Assembly (NCBI GenBank): GCA_964058845.1
Contig: CAXKVR010000334.1
Span: 1-33,146 of the forward strand
Source of the DNA: Carex sylvatica
Lineage: Eukaryota > Streptophyta > Magnoliopsida > Poales > Cyperaceae
Reading direction: 5' to 3'
DNA length: 33,146 bases
Part shown: one piece after another, positions 9,560 to 22,200 of the stretch
Numbering within the stretch: the stretch's first letter is position 1
How the letters are laid out: each line of letters starts with the position of its first letter
Program-made: the position numbers and the translations under genes
Notes under the pieces: model-generated
What the model saw: only the letters and a program-made list of their open reading frames with translations
Database searches by the model: none
Told to the model about the DNA's origin: nothing

Positions 9560-11551
9560 CTGGAAAAAACCAAAAAAAGGTCTTTCAGTTAATTATGTTT
9601 CAGATGGGTACCTGTCAAGCCTTTACTATTAGAGAAGAATGCACCATATGTAAGAAATGCAATCTCAGATTCCAATAATGCACTGGTAAAAGTCCATACT
9701 GGATCCAGGCTTATCAGTACCAAACTGAACAGGTACAGTAAAGCCTGCCCATAACTGAACCCAATAACATGAGTCGTTAGGTTCAGAATTCAGGTTATTT
9801 ATAGAAAATTAACTCTGTCCTATGATTGAAACACTGATTTGGTTTGGTTCTGCCAGGTAAAGTAACATAGATTTTGCCAGGTCGGGATACAACTTACCCT
9901 TGACAAGGCACCCTCGAGCTCGCGGAGAGCTGTTGCTTCAAAAATCTTTACCTTCGATGGTGCCCTCCCCTTCCAAATTTCATCGTATCCGCATCTTGTT
10001 CTGCCCCCTGACACCATTAGCTTTTAGACTGAAGATGCTGTGTATTCACCATGTACAGTCCACCTCCATTCCAATAGGTCCTGATTTTCAGTTAATGTTA
10101 TTGCTGTCATTTCCTTAGTATGGCTGCCATTTCAGAAATTACAGAAGTTGATCATAAAATACCAGTACATGGATCCTAGCCCCTATCCTTTTACTTCTGA
10201 CAAGAAAGAAATCAGCCTACTTAGCTACATTCAAAAGAAAACATGAATCTAGATTAATATTACATTAAAAGTACTTCTAACTTAAAGCGCAGATGCAGTA
10301 TTGCTTCTAAGTGAAATATATTGATTGTGGTATGAAGCTGTACTGGAGTCATGTATAATTGTTCTCTCCTTGAACTCATTGTGTTCTCCTTGAGCTGTTG
10401 GTGTAAAGTGAATCTGACAAGAAAATGAAAAAATGCAAGTAGACCCCTAATATTTACATTATAATTTTTTTTTGCTTATTTTGTTTAGTTAAAGTGCAGA
10501 TGCAAGTTAAAGAGATTCAAAAGAGAAACTAACAAAAGCTATAGCTCTTTATAAAAAATATGAACTATCTTAAGGGATTCACATCCTTCTCCTTTTTTTT
10601 ATCAATTTTTATTGTTCACATCCTTCTGGTCCTTTGCAGCCTTGGTGCCCCTCTCGACGGGATTAGCCAGTTATATAGCATCCAAGATAAAATATCAACT
10701 TAAACAAATGCTAAAAAATAATATGCAGAGAAAGAGTCTAATACAAATCCTGCATATAAAGTTTTAATAACACAGCCTCAATCAGGTAACAGACGCTCAA
10801 TTCATACTTATTCGCAACAAGAAGGATTAGAATTGATCAGGACTACTTTATAGTGTTAGTCTGCCATTGTTACAAATTGAATCTTCAATCACCTAAGATT
10901 AAGGAACTTATACCTGAATCTAGCAATCTCTCATATGAGTGTGAGAGGTCCGTCTGGTGATCAGTCGAGGGAGTGATAAAACATGATAAAATGGTCATTG
11001 TCCTCACATGTCCGTACCAGTACTCAAAATACCCTTGTATCGGTTGTAAAAGTAACCAAAAAACTGATATCAAACTGGTACTAGTTACAATTAAACCCAA
11101 ATAGGGAGGGGTAGTACTACCACAGCTCAAGGAAACAGGAGGCCAGGCTCAACAGAAAGAAAAGAAATACAGTTTCAAATTCAGATTTCAGTTTCACATG
11201 CAAAAAGACCACACCAATAGTCACCAACATTTTAGCACACGAGAGAAATCAGTCCTTAAGCTTACCGGGTAGCAAACCCGGCAAGAGAAAGAACCAAAAT
11301 AAGAGAGAAGGAATACTGTAATTCGCAAGCCTTGATGGAAAATCAAGCTTTTCCTGCCTCGTTAGCGATAGTCGGCTTCTAGCATCGTGCACAGCCAACA
11401 TGGGCGCAGAACTGTGGAGGGAGGAGAGGCGCTGGAGGCCTACTAGGAGCGGGAAGAAGTCGCATCTATGGTGGGCTTCGGTAGCAAATCGCGTCTAGGT
11501 GCTCAGGAGAGGGAGAGTGGCGTCGTATACGAGAATGATGACGGTGCTAAA
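9560..11551. other. Unassigned region; GC-richer stretch at satellite border
   Basis: No gene recognised. On the minus strand, about 10,018 to 9887 has higher coding potential (DEIWKGRAPSKVKIFEATAL, then RELEGALSR before gtaag) and may be an exon of the locus ending in the LNK-like piece, but I know no match. About 11,560-11,260 is GC-richer with several CpGs and, read on the minus strand, is C/T-rich like a plant 5' leader. It contains an ATG at about 11,401 starting MLAVHDARSRLSLTRQEK and a donor-like CCCG|gtaagc near 11,265. It could be the first exon and promoter of a minus-strand gene cut off from upstream DNA by the satellite. Confidence 0.3.
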
Positions 11552-12113
11552 GAAGTACTCCAGCCAATGTAGTACAATCTTTAGCAGAGACTAAAATAAG
11601 ATAACTCATCATTAAAAATATACAATACAATGTTAGTTAAAACTTAATAGTATATACGCACAATGAGCAGTTGTGCTCTTACAGTTCAAGTTATATTACT
11701 TAAGATAGAGAAATATTTAAAGAAACTTATCTTGCAAATCTATCTGAACCAAATGGAGAGCTGGTCCTCCCTCGATCATGAAGTACTCCAGCCAGTACAT
11801 TACAATCTTTAGCTGAAACTGAAATAAGATAACTTATCATTAAAAATATACAATGCAATGTTATTTAAAACTGAATAGTATATACGCACAACGAGCAGTT
11901 GTGCTCTTACAGTTCAACTTATTTAACATAAGATAGAGAAATATTTAAAGAGACTTATCTTGCAAATCTTTTTGAACCACATGAAGAGCTGCACCTTCCT
12001 CGATCATGAAGTACTACTGCCAGTGCAATACAGTCTTTAGCTGAGACTCAAATGAGATAACTCATCATTAAAAATATACAATGCAATGTCAGTTAAAACT
12101 CAATAGTATATAC

Positions 12114-12132
12114 GCACAACGAGCAGTTGTGC
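12114..12132. other. Representative 19-bp dyad present in most monomers
   Basis: GCACAAC-gagca-GTTGTGC is a perfect 7-bp inverted repeat with a 5-base spacer. It recurs with unchanged arms in most monomers of the array, so it is listed here once as an example. Such a dyad could be a dimer-protein binding site or a short hairpin. Variants are a C-to-G change that breaks the last pair (for example 13,026 and 22,127) and loss of the left arm (six monomers). Confidence 0.9.
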
Positions 12133-13729
12133 TCGTACAGTTCAACTTATTTTACTGAAGATAGAGAAATATTTAAAGAGACTTATCTTGCAAATCTTTC
12201 TGAACAACATGGAGAGCTGCACCTTCCTCGATCATGAAGTACTCCTGCCAGTGTAATACAATCTTTAGCTGAGACTCAAATAAGATAACTCATCATTAAA
12301 AATATACAATGCAATGCTAGTTAAAACTCAATAGTATATACGCACAACGAGCAATTGTGCTCTTACAGTTCAACTTATTTTACTGAAGATAGAGAAATAT
12401 TTAAAGAGACTTATCTTGCAAATCTCTCTGAACCACTTGGAGAGCTGGACCTCCCTCCACCATGAAGTACTCCTGCCAGTGTAATACAATCTTTAGCCGA
12501 GACTGAAATAAGATAACTCATCATTAAAAATATACAATGCAGTATTAGTTAAAATTCAATAGTATATACGCACAACGAGCAGTTGTGCTCTTACAGTTCA
12601 ACTTATTTTACTTAAGATAGCGAAATATTTAAAGAGACTTATCTTTTAAATCTTTCTGAACCACATGGAGAGCTCCACCTTCCCCGATAATGAAGTATTC
12701 CTGCCAGTGCAATACAATAATTAGCTGAGACTGAAATAAGATAACTCATCATTAAAAATATACAATGCAATGTCAGTTAAAACTCAATAGTATATACGCA
12801 CAACGAGCAGTTGTGCTCGTACAGTTCAACTTATTTTACTGAAGATAGAGAAATATTTAAAGAGACTTATCTTGCAAATCTTTCTGAACCACATGGAGAG
12901 CTGCACCTTCCTCGATCATGAAGTACTCCTGCCAGTGTAATACAATCTTTAGCTGAGACTCAAATAAGATAACTCATCATTAAAAATATACAATGCAATG
13001 TTAGTTAAAACTCAATAGTATATACGCACAACGAGCAGTTGTGGTCTTACAGTTCAACTTATTTCACTTAAGATAGAGAAATATTTAAAGAGACTTATCT
13101 AGCAAATCTTTCTGAACCACATGGAGAGCTGCACTTTCCTCGATCATGAAGTACTCCTGCCAGTGAAATACAATCTTTAGCTGAGACTCAAATAAGATAA
13201 CTCATCATTAAAAATATACAATGCAATGCTAGTTAAAACTCAATAGTATAGACGCACAACGAGCAGTTGTGCTCTTACAGTTCAACTTATTTTACTTAAG
13301 ATAGAGAAGTATTTAAAGAGACTTATCTTGCAAATCTTTCTGAACCACATGGAGAGCTGCACCTTCCTCGATCATGAAGTACTCCTGCCAGTGCAATACA
13401 ATCTTTAGCTGAGACTGTAATAAGATAACTCATCATTAAAAAAATACAAATGCAATGTTAGTTAAAACTCAATAGTATATACGAGCAGTTGTGGTCTTAC
13501 AGTTCAACTTATTTTACTTGAGATAGAGAAATATTTAAAGAGACTTATCTTGCAAATCTTTCTGAACCACTTGGAGAGCTGGACCTCCCTCCACCATGAA
13601 GTACTCCTGCCAGTGTAATACAATCTTTAGCTGAGACTGAAATAAGATAACTCATCATTAAAAATATACAATGCAATGTTAGTTAAAACTCAATAGTATA
13701 TACGCACAACGAGCAGTTGTGCTTTTACA

Positions 13730-14978
13730 GTTCAACTTATTTTACTTAAGATAGAGAAGTATTTAAAGAGACTTATCTTGCAAATCTTTCTGAACCACAT
13801 GGAGAGCTGCACCTTCCTCGATCATGAAGTACTCCTGCCAGTGCAATACAATCTTTAGCTGAGACTGTAACAAGATAACTCATCATTAAAAAAATACAAA
13901 TGCAATGTTAGTTAAAACTCAATAGTATATACGAGCAGTTGTGGTCTTACCGTTCAACTTATTTTACTTGAGATAGAGAAATATTTAAAGAGACTTATCT
14001 TGCAAATCTTTCTGAACCACTTGGAGAGCTGGACCTCCCTCCACCATGAAGTACTCCTGCCAGTGTAATACAATCTTTAGCTGAGACTGAAATAAGATAA
14101 CTCATCATTAAAAATATACAATGCAACGTTAGTTAAAACTCAATAGTATATACGCACAACGAGCAGTTGTGCTTTTACAGTTCAACTTATTTTACTTAAG
14201 ATAGAGAAGTATTTAAACAGACTTATCTTGCAAATCTTTCTGAACCACATGGAGAGCTGCACCTTCCTCGATCATGAAGTACTCCTGCCAGTGCAATACA
14301 ATCTTTAGCTGAGACTGTAATAAGATAACTCATCATTAAAAAAATACAAATGCAATGTTAGTTAAAACTCAATAGTATATACGCACAACGAGCAGTTGTG
14401 CTCTTACAGTTCAACTTATTTTACTTGAGATAGAGAAATATTTAAAGAGACTTATCTTGCAAATCTTTCTAAACCACATGGAGAGCTGCACCTTCCTCGA
14501 TAATGAAGTACTCCTGCCAGTGCTATACAATCTTTAGCTGAGACTGAAATAAGATAACTCATCATTAAAAATATACAATGCAATGCTAGTTAAAGCTCAA
14601 TAGTATAGACGCACAACGAGCAGTTGTGCTCTTACAGTTCAAGTTATATTACTTAAGATAGAGAAATATTTAAAGAGACTTATCTTGCAAATCTTTCTGA
14701 ACCACATGGAGAGCTGCACCTTCCTCGATCATGAAGTACTCCTGCCAGTGCAATACAATCTTTAGCTGAGACTGTAATAAGATAACTCATCATTAAAAAA
14801 ATACAAATGCAATGTCAGTTAAAACTCAATAGTATATACGCACAACGAGCAGTTGTGCTCTTACAGTTCAACTTATTTTACTTGAGATAGAGAAATATTA
14901 AAGAGACTTATCTTGCAAATCTTTCTGAACCACTTGGAGAGCTGGACCTGCCTCCACCATGAAGTACTCCTGCCAGTG
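13730..14978 (+). repeat. Higher-order segment, copy a
   Basis: About 1.25 kb (5.5 monomers) reappears almost unchanged at about 15,549-16,797 (offset 1,819 bp) and 18,503-19,751 (offset 4,773 bp). Diagnostic sites are TCTAAACCACATGG followed by CGATAATG and GTGCTATACAATC at 14,468, 16,287 and 19,241, and CAAGTTATATTACTT two landmarks later. Only a handful of mismatches were seen by eye (for example gtaacaag against gtaataag). Confidence 0.85.
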
Positions 14979-15548
14979 TAATACAATCTTTAGCTGAGAC
15001 TGAAATAAGATAACTCATCATTAAAAATATACAATGCAATGCTAGTTAAAACTCAATAGTATAGACGCACAACGAGCAGTTGTGCTCTTACAGTTCAACT
15101 TATTTTACTTAAGATAGAGAAGTATTTAAAGAGACTTATCTTGCAAATCTTTCTGAACCACATGGAGAGCTGCACCTTCCTCGATCATGAAGTACTCCTG
15201 CCAGTGCAATACAATCTTTAGCTGAGACTCAAATAAGATAACTCATCATTAAAAATATACAATGCAATGCTAGTTAAAACTCAATAGTATAGACGCACAA
15301 CGAGCAGTTGTGCTCTTACAGTTCAACTTATTTTACTTAAGATAGAGAAGTATTTAAAGAGACTTATCTTGCAAATCTTTCTGAACCACATGGAGAGCTG
15401 CAATTTCCTCGATCATGAAGTACTCCTGCCAGTGAAATACAATCTTTAGCTGAGACTCAAATAGGATAACTCATCATTAAAAATATACAATGCAATGCTA
15501 GTTAAAACTCAATAGTATAGACGCACAACGAGCAGTTGTGCTCTTACA

Positions 15549-16797
15549 GTTCAACTTATTTTACTTAAGATAGAGAAGTATTTAAAGAGACTTATCTTGC
15601 AAATCTTTCTGAACCACATGGAGAGCTGCACCTTCCTCGATCATGAAGTACTCCTGCCAGTGCAATACAATCTTTAGCTGAGACTGTAATAAGATAACTC
15701 ATCATTAAAAAAATACAAATGCAATGTTAGTTAAAACTCAATAGTATATACGAGCAGTTGTGGTCTTACCGTTCAACTTATTTTACTTGAGATAGAGAAA
15801 TATTTAAAGAGACTTATCTTGCAAATCTTTCTGAACCACTTGGAGAGCTGGACCTCCCTCCACCATGAAGTACTCCTGCCAGTGTAATACAATCTTTAGC
15901 TGAGACTGAAATAAGATAACTCATCATTAAAAATATACAATGCAACGTTAGTTAAAACTCAATAGTATATACGCACAACGAGCAGTTGTGCTTTTACAGT
16001 TCAACTTATTTTACTTAAGATAGAGAAGTATTTAAACAGACTTATCTTGCAAATCTTTCTGAACCACATGGAGAGCTGCACCTTCCTCGATCATGAAGTA
16101 CTCCTGCCAGTGCAATACAATCTTTAGCTGAGACTGTAATAAGATAACTCATCATTAAAAAAATACAAATGCAATGTTAGTTAAAACTCAATAGTATATA
16201 CGCACAACGAGCAGTTGTGCTCTTACAGTTCAACTTATTTTACTTGAGATAGAGAAATATTTAAAGAGACTTATCTTGCAAATCTTTCTAAACCACATGG
16301 AGAGCTGCACCTTCCTCGATAATGAAGTACTCCTGCCAGTGCTATACAATCTTTAGCTGAGACTGAAATAAGATAACTCATCATTAAAAATATACAATGC
16401 AATGCTAGTTAAAGCTCAATAGTATAGACGCACAACGAGCAGTTGTGCTCTTACAGTTCAAGTTATATTACTTAAGATAGAGAAATATTTAAAGAGACTT
16501 ATCTTGCAAATCTTTCTGAACCACATGGAGAGCTGCACCTTCCTCGATCATGAAGTACTCCTGCCAGTGCAATACAATCTTTAGCTGAGACTGTAATAAG
16601 ATAACTCATCATTAAAAAAATACAAATGCAATGTCAGTTAAAACTCAATAGTATATACGCACAACGAGCAGTTGTGCTCTTACAGTTCAACTTATTTTAC
16701 TTGAGATAGAGAAATATTAAAGAGACTTATCTTGCAAATCTTTCTGAACCACTTGGAGAGCTGGACCTGCCTCCACCATGAAGTACTCCTGCCAGTG
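15549..16797 (+). repeat. Higher-order segment, copy b
   Basis: Second copy of the segment at 13,730-14,978. Both internal landmark pairs measured (13,932 to 15,751, and 14,471 to 16,290) give an offset of exactly 1,819 bp. Identity stops near 16,797, where gtgtaatac in copy a is gtgcaatac here and gactgaaat becomes gactcaaat. Confidence 0.85.
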
Positions 16798-18502
16798 CAA
16801 TACAATCTTTAGCTGAGACTCAAATAAGATAACTCATCATTAAAAATATACAATGCAATGCTAGTTAAAACTCAATAGTATAGACGCACAACGAGCAGTT
16901 GTGCTCTTACAGTTCAACTTATTTTACTTAAGATAGAGAAGTATTTAAAGAGACTTATCTTGCAAATCTTTCTGAACCACATGGAGAGCTGCACCTTCCT
17001 CGATCATGAAGTACTCCTGCCAGTGCAATACAATCTTTAGCTGAGACTGTAATAAGATAACTCATCATTAAAAAAATACAAATGCAATGTTAGTTAAAAC
17101 TCAATAGTATAGACGCACAACGAGCAGTTGTGCTCTTACAGTTCAACTTATTTTACTTAAGATAGAGAAGTATTTAAAGAGACTTATCTTGCAAATCTTT
17201 CTGAACCACATGGAGAGCTGCACCTTCCTCGATCATGAAGTACTCCTGCCAGTGCAATACAATCTTTAGCTGAGACTGTAATAAGATAACTCATCATTAA
17301 AAAAATACAAATGCAATGTTAGTTAAAACTCAATAGTATATACGAGCAGTTGTGGTCTTACCGTTCAACTTATTTTACTTGAGATAGAGAAATATTTAAA
17401 GAGACTTATCTTGCAAATCTTTCTGAACCACTTGGAGAGCTGGACCTCCCTCCACCATGAAGTACTCCTGCCAGTGTAATACAATCTTTAGCTGAGACTG
17501 AAATAAGATAACTCATCATTAAAAATATACAATGCAATGCTAGTTAAAACTCAATAGTATATACGCACAACGAGCAGTTGTGGTCTTACAGTTCAACTTA
17601 TTTCACTTAAGATAGAGAAGTATTTAAAGAGACTTATCTTGCAAATCTTTCTGAACCACATGGAGAGCTGCACCTTCCTCGATCATGAAGTACTCCTGCC
17701 AGTGCAATACAATCTTTAGCTGAGACTGTAATAAGATAACTCATCATTAAAAAAATACAAATGCAATGTTAGTTAAAACTCAATAGTATATACGCACAAC
17801 GAGCAGTTGTGCTCTTACAGTTCAACTTATTTTACTTGAGATAGAGAAATATTAAAGAGACTTATCTTGCAAATCTTTCTGAACCACTTGGAGAGCTGGA
17901 CCTGCCTCCACCATGAAGTACTCCTGCCAGTGTAATACAATCTTTAGCTGAGACTGAAATAAGATAACTCATCATTAAAAATATACAATGCAATGCTAGT
18001 TAAAACTCAATAGTATAGACGCACAACGAGCAGTTGTGCTCTTACAGTTCAACTTATTTTACTTAAGATAGAGAAGTATTTAAAGAGACTTATCTTGCAA
18101 ATCTTTCTGAACCACATGGAGAGCTGCACCTTCCTCGATAATGAAGTACTCCTGCCAGTGCAATACAATAATTAGCTGAGACTGAAATAAGATAACTCAT
18201 CATTAAAAATATACAATGCAATGTTAGTTAAAACTCAATAGTATATACGCACAACGATCAGTTGTGCTCTTACAGTTCAACTTATTTTACTTAAGATAGA
18301 GAAATATTTAAAGAGACTTATCTAGCAAATCTTTCTGAACCACATGGAGAGCTGCAATTTCCTCGATCATGAAGTACTCCTGCCAGTGAAATACAATCTT
18401 TAGCTGAGACTCAAATAAGATAACTCATCATTAAAAATATACAATGCAATGCTAGTTAAAACTCAATAGTATAGACGCACAACGAGCAGTTGTGCTCTTA
18501 CA

Positions 18503-20000
18503 GTTCAACTTATTTTACTTAAGATAGAGAAGTATTTAAAGAGACTTATCTTGCAAATCTTTCTGAACCACATGGAGAGCTGCACCTTCCTCGATCATGA
18601 AGTACTCCTGCCAGTGCAATACAATCTTTAGCTGAGACTGTAATAAGATAACTCATCATTAAAAAAATACAAATGCAATGTTAGTTAAAACTCAATAGTA
18701 TATACGAGCAGTTGTGGTCTTACCGTTCAACTTATTTTACTTGAGATAGAGAAATATTTAAAGAGACTTATCTTGCAAATCTTTCTGAACCACTTGGAGA
18801 GCTGGACCTCCCTCCACCATGAAGTACTCCTGCCAGTGTAATACAATCTTTAGCTGAGACTGAAATAAGATAACTCATCATTAAAAATATACAATGCAAC
18901 GTTAGTTAAAACTCAATAGTATATACGCACAACGAGCAGTTGTGCTTTTACAGTTCAACTTATTTTACTTAAGATAGAGAAGTATTTAAACAGACTTATC
19001 TTGCAAATCTTTCTGAACCACATGGAGAGCTGCACCTTCCTCGATCATGAAGTACTCCTGCCAGTGCAATACAATCTTTAGCTGAGACTGTAATAAGATA
19101 ACTCATCATTAAAAAAATACAAATGCAATGTTAGTTAAAACTCAATAGTATATACGCACAACGAGCAGTTGTGCTCTTACAGTTCAACTTATTTTACTTG
19201 AGATAGAGAAATATTTAAAGAGACTTATCTTGCAAATCTTTCTAAACCACATGGAGAGCTGCACCTTCCTCGATAATGAAGTACTCCTGCCAGTGCTATA
19301 CAATCTTTAGCTGAGACTGAAATAAGATAACTCATCATTAAAAATATACAATGCAATACTAGTTAAAGCTCAATAGTATAGACGCACAACGAGCAGTTGT
19401 GCTCTTACAGTTCAAGTTATATTACTTAAGATAGAGAAATATTTAAAGAGACTTATCTTGCAAATCTTTCTGAACCACATGGAGAGCTGCACCTTCCTCG
19501 ATCATGAAGTACTCCTGCCAGTGCAATACAATCTTTAGCTGAGACTGTAATAAGATAACTCATCATTAAAAAAATACAAATGCAATGTTAGTTAAAACTC
19601 AATAGTATATACGCACAACGAGCAGTTGTGCTCTTACAGTTCAACTTATTTTACTTGAGATAGAGAAATATTAAAGAGACTTATCTTGCAAATCTTTCTG
19701 AACCACTTGGAGAGCTGGACCTGCCTCCACCATGAAGTACTCCTGCCAGTGTAATACAATCTTTAGCTGAGACTGAAATAAGATAACTCATCATTAAAAA
19801 TATACAATGCAATGCTAGTTAAAACTCAATAGTATAGACGCACAACGAGCAGTTGTGCTCTTACAGTTCAACTTATTTTACTTAAGATAGAGAAGTATTT
19901 AAAGAGACTTATCTTGCAAATCTTTCTGAACCACATGGAGAGCTGCACCTTCCTCGATCATGAAGTACTCCTGCCAGTGCAATACAATCTTTAGCTGAGA
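18503..20000 (+). repeat. Higher-order segment, copy c
   Basis: Third copy, offset 4,773 bp from copy a (13,932 to 18,705; 14,471 to 19,244). Similarity to copy a continues further than in copy b, to about 20,000 (15,228 in copy a), where gagactcaaat becomes gagactgtaat. Confidence 0.8.
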
Positions 20001-22200
20001 CTGTAATAAGATAACTCATCATTAAAAAAATACAAATGCAATGTTAGTTAAAACTCAATAGTATATACGCACAACGAGCAGTTGTGCTCTTACAGTTCAA
20101 CTTATTTTACTTGAGATAGAGAAATATTAAAGAGACTTATCTTGCAAATCTTTCTGAACCACTTGGAGAGCTGGACCTGCCTCCACCATGAAGTACTCCT
20201 GCCAGTGTAATACAATCTTTAGCTGAGACTGAAATAAGATAACTCATCATTAAAAATATACAATGCAATGCTAGTTAAAACTCAATAGTATAGACGCACA
20301 ACGAGCAGTTGTGCTCTTACAGTTCAACTTATTTTACTTAAGATAGAGAAGTATTTAAAGAGACTTATCTTGCAAATCTTTCTGAACCACATGGAGAGCT
20401 GCACCTTCCTCGATCATGAAGTACTCCTGCCAGTGCAATACAATCTTTAGCTGAGACTGTAATAAGATAACTCATCATTAAAAAAATACAAATGCAATGT
20501 TAGTTAAAACTCAATAGTATATACGCACAACGAGCAGTTGTGCTCTTACAGTTCAACTTATTTTACTTGAGATAGAGAAATATTTAAAGAGACTTATCTT
20601 GCAAATCTTTCTGAACCACTTGGAGAGCTGGACCTCCCTCCACCATGAAGTACTCCTGCCAGTGTAATACAATCTTTAGCTGAGACTGAAATAAGATAAC
20701 TCATCATTAAAAATATACAATGCAATGCTAGTTAAAACTCAATAGTATAGACGCACAACGAGCAGTTGTGCTCTTACAGTTCAACTTATTTTACTTAAGA
20801 TAGAGAAGTATTTAAAGAGACTTATCTTGCAAATCTTTCTGAACCACATGGAGAGCTGCACCTTCCTCGATCATGAAGTACTCCTGCCAGTGCAATACAA
20901 TCTTTAGCTGAGACTGTAATAAGATAACTCATCATTAAAAAAATACAAATGCAATGTTAGTTAAAACTCAATAGTATATACGCACAACGAGCAGTTGTGC
21001 TCTTACAGTTCAACTTATTTTACTTGAGATAGAGAAATATTAAAGAGACTTATCTTGCAAATCTTTCTGAACCACTTGGAGAGCTGGACCTGCCTCCACC
21101 ATGAAGTACTCCTGCCAGTGTAATACAATCTTTAGCTGAGACTGAAATAAGATAACTCATCATTAAAAATATACAATGCAATGCTAGTTAAAACTCAATA
21201 GTATAGACGCACAACGAGCAGTTGTGCTCTTACAGTTCAACTTATTTTACTTAAGATAGAGAAGTATTTAAAGAGACTTATCTTGCAAATCTTTCTGAAC
21301 CACATGGAGAGCTGCACCTTCCTCGATCATGAAGTACTCCTGCCAGTGCAATACAATCTTTAGCTGAGACTGTAATAAGATAACTCATCATTAAAAAAAT
21401 ACAAATGCAATGTTAGTTAAAACTCAATAGTATATACGCACAACGAGCAGTTGTGCTCTTACAGTTCAACTTATTTTACTTGAGATAGAGAAATATTTAA
21501 AGAGACTTATCTTGCAAATCTTTCTGAACCACTTGGAGAGCTGGACCTCCCTCCACCATGAAGTACTCCTGCCAGTGTAATACAATCTTTAGCTGAGACT
21601 GAAATAAGATAACTCATCATTAAAAATATACAATGCAATGTTAGTTAAAACTCAATAGTATATACGCACAACGAGCAGTTGTGCTGTTACCGTTCAACTT
21701 ATTTTACTTAAGATAGAGAAGTATTTAAACAGACTTATCTTGCAAATCTTTCTGAACCACATGGAGAGCTGCACCTTCCTCGATCATGAAGTACTCCTGC
21801 CAGTGCAATACAATCTTTAGCTGAGACTGTAATAAGATAACTCATCATTAAAAAAATACAAATGCAATGCTAGTTAAAACTCAATAGTATATACGCACAA
21901 CGAGCAGTTGTGCTCTTACAGTTCAACTTATTTTACTTGAGATAGAGAAATATTAAAGAGACTTATCTTGCAAATCTTTCTGAACCACTTGGAGAGCTGG
22001 ACCTGCCTCCACCATGAAGTACTCCTGCCAGTGTAATACAATCTTTAGCTGAGACTGAAATAAGATAACTCATCATTAAAAATATACAATGCAATGTTAG
22101 TTAAAACTCAATAGTATATACGCACAACGAGCAGTTGTGGTCTTACAGTTCAACTTATTTCACTTAAGATAGAGAAATATTTAAAGAGACTTATCTAGCA
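19470..22200 (+). repeat. Dimeric higher-order repeat block (456-bp unit)
   Basis: Two subtypes alternate strictly for about six dimers. Subtype A has CACATGG, GCACCTTCCTCGATCATG, CTGTAATAAG and the longer AAAAAAATACAAATG, followed by ttGAGatagagAAAtat. Subtype B has CACTTGG, GGACCTSCCTCCACCATG, CTGAAATAAG and AAAAATATACAATG, followed by ttAAGatagagAAGtat. CTGGACCT landmarks of type B at 19,715, 20,171, 20,628 and 21,084 are 456-457 bp apart. The alternation is less regular outside this block. Confidence 0.88.

Noticed and set aside
9820..10017. Minus-strand EIWKGRAPSKVKIF resembling the zf-RVT domain of LINE elements
   Set aside because: Only a dozen residues match, the Cys/His positions of that domain are absent, and no reverse transcriptase sequence is nearby.
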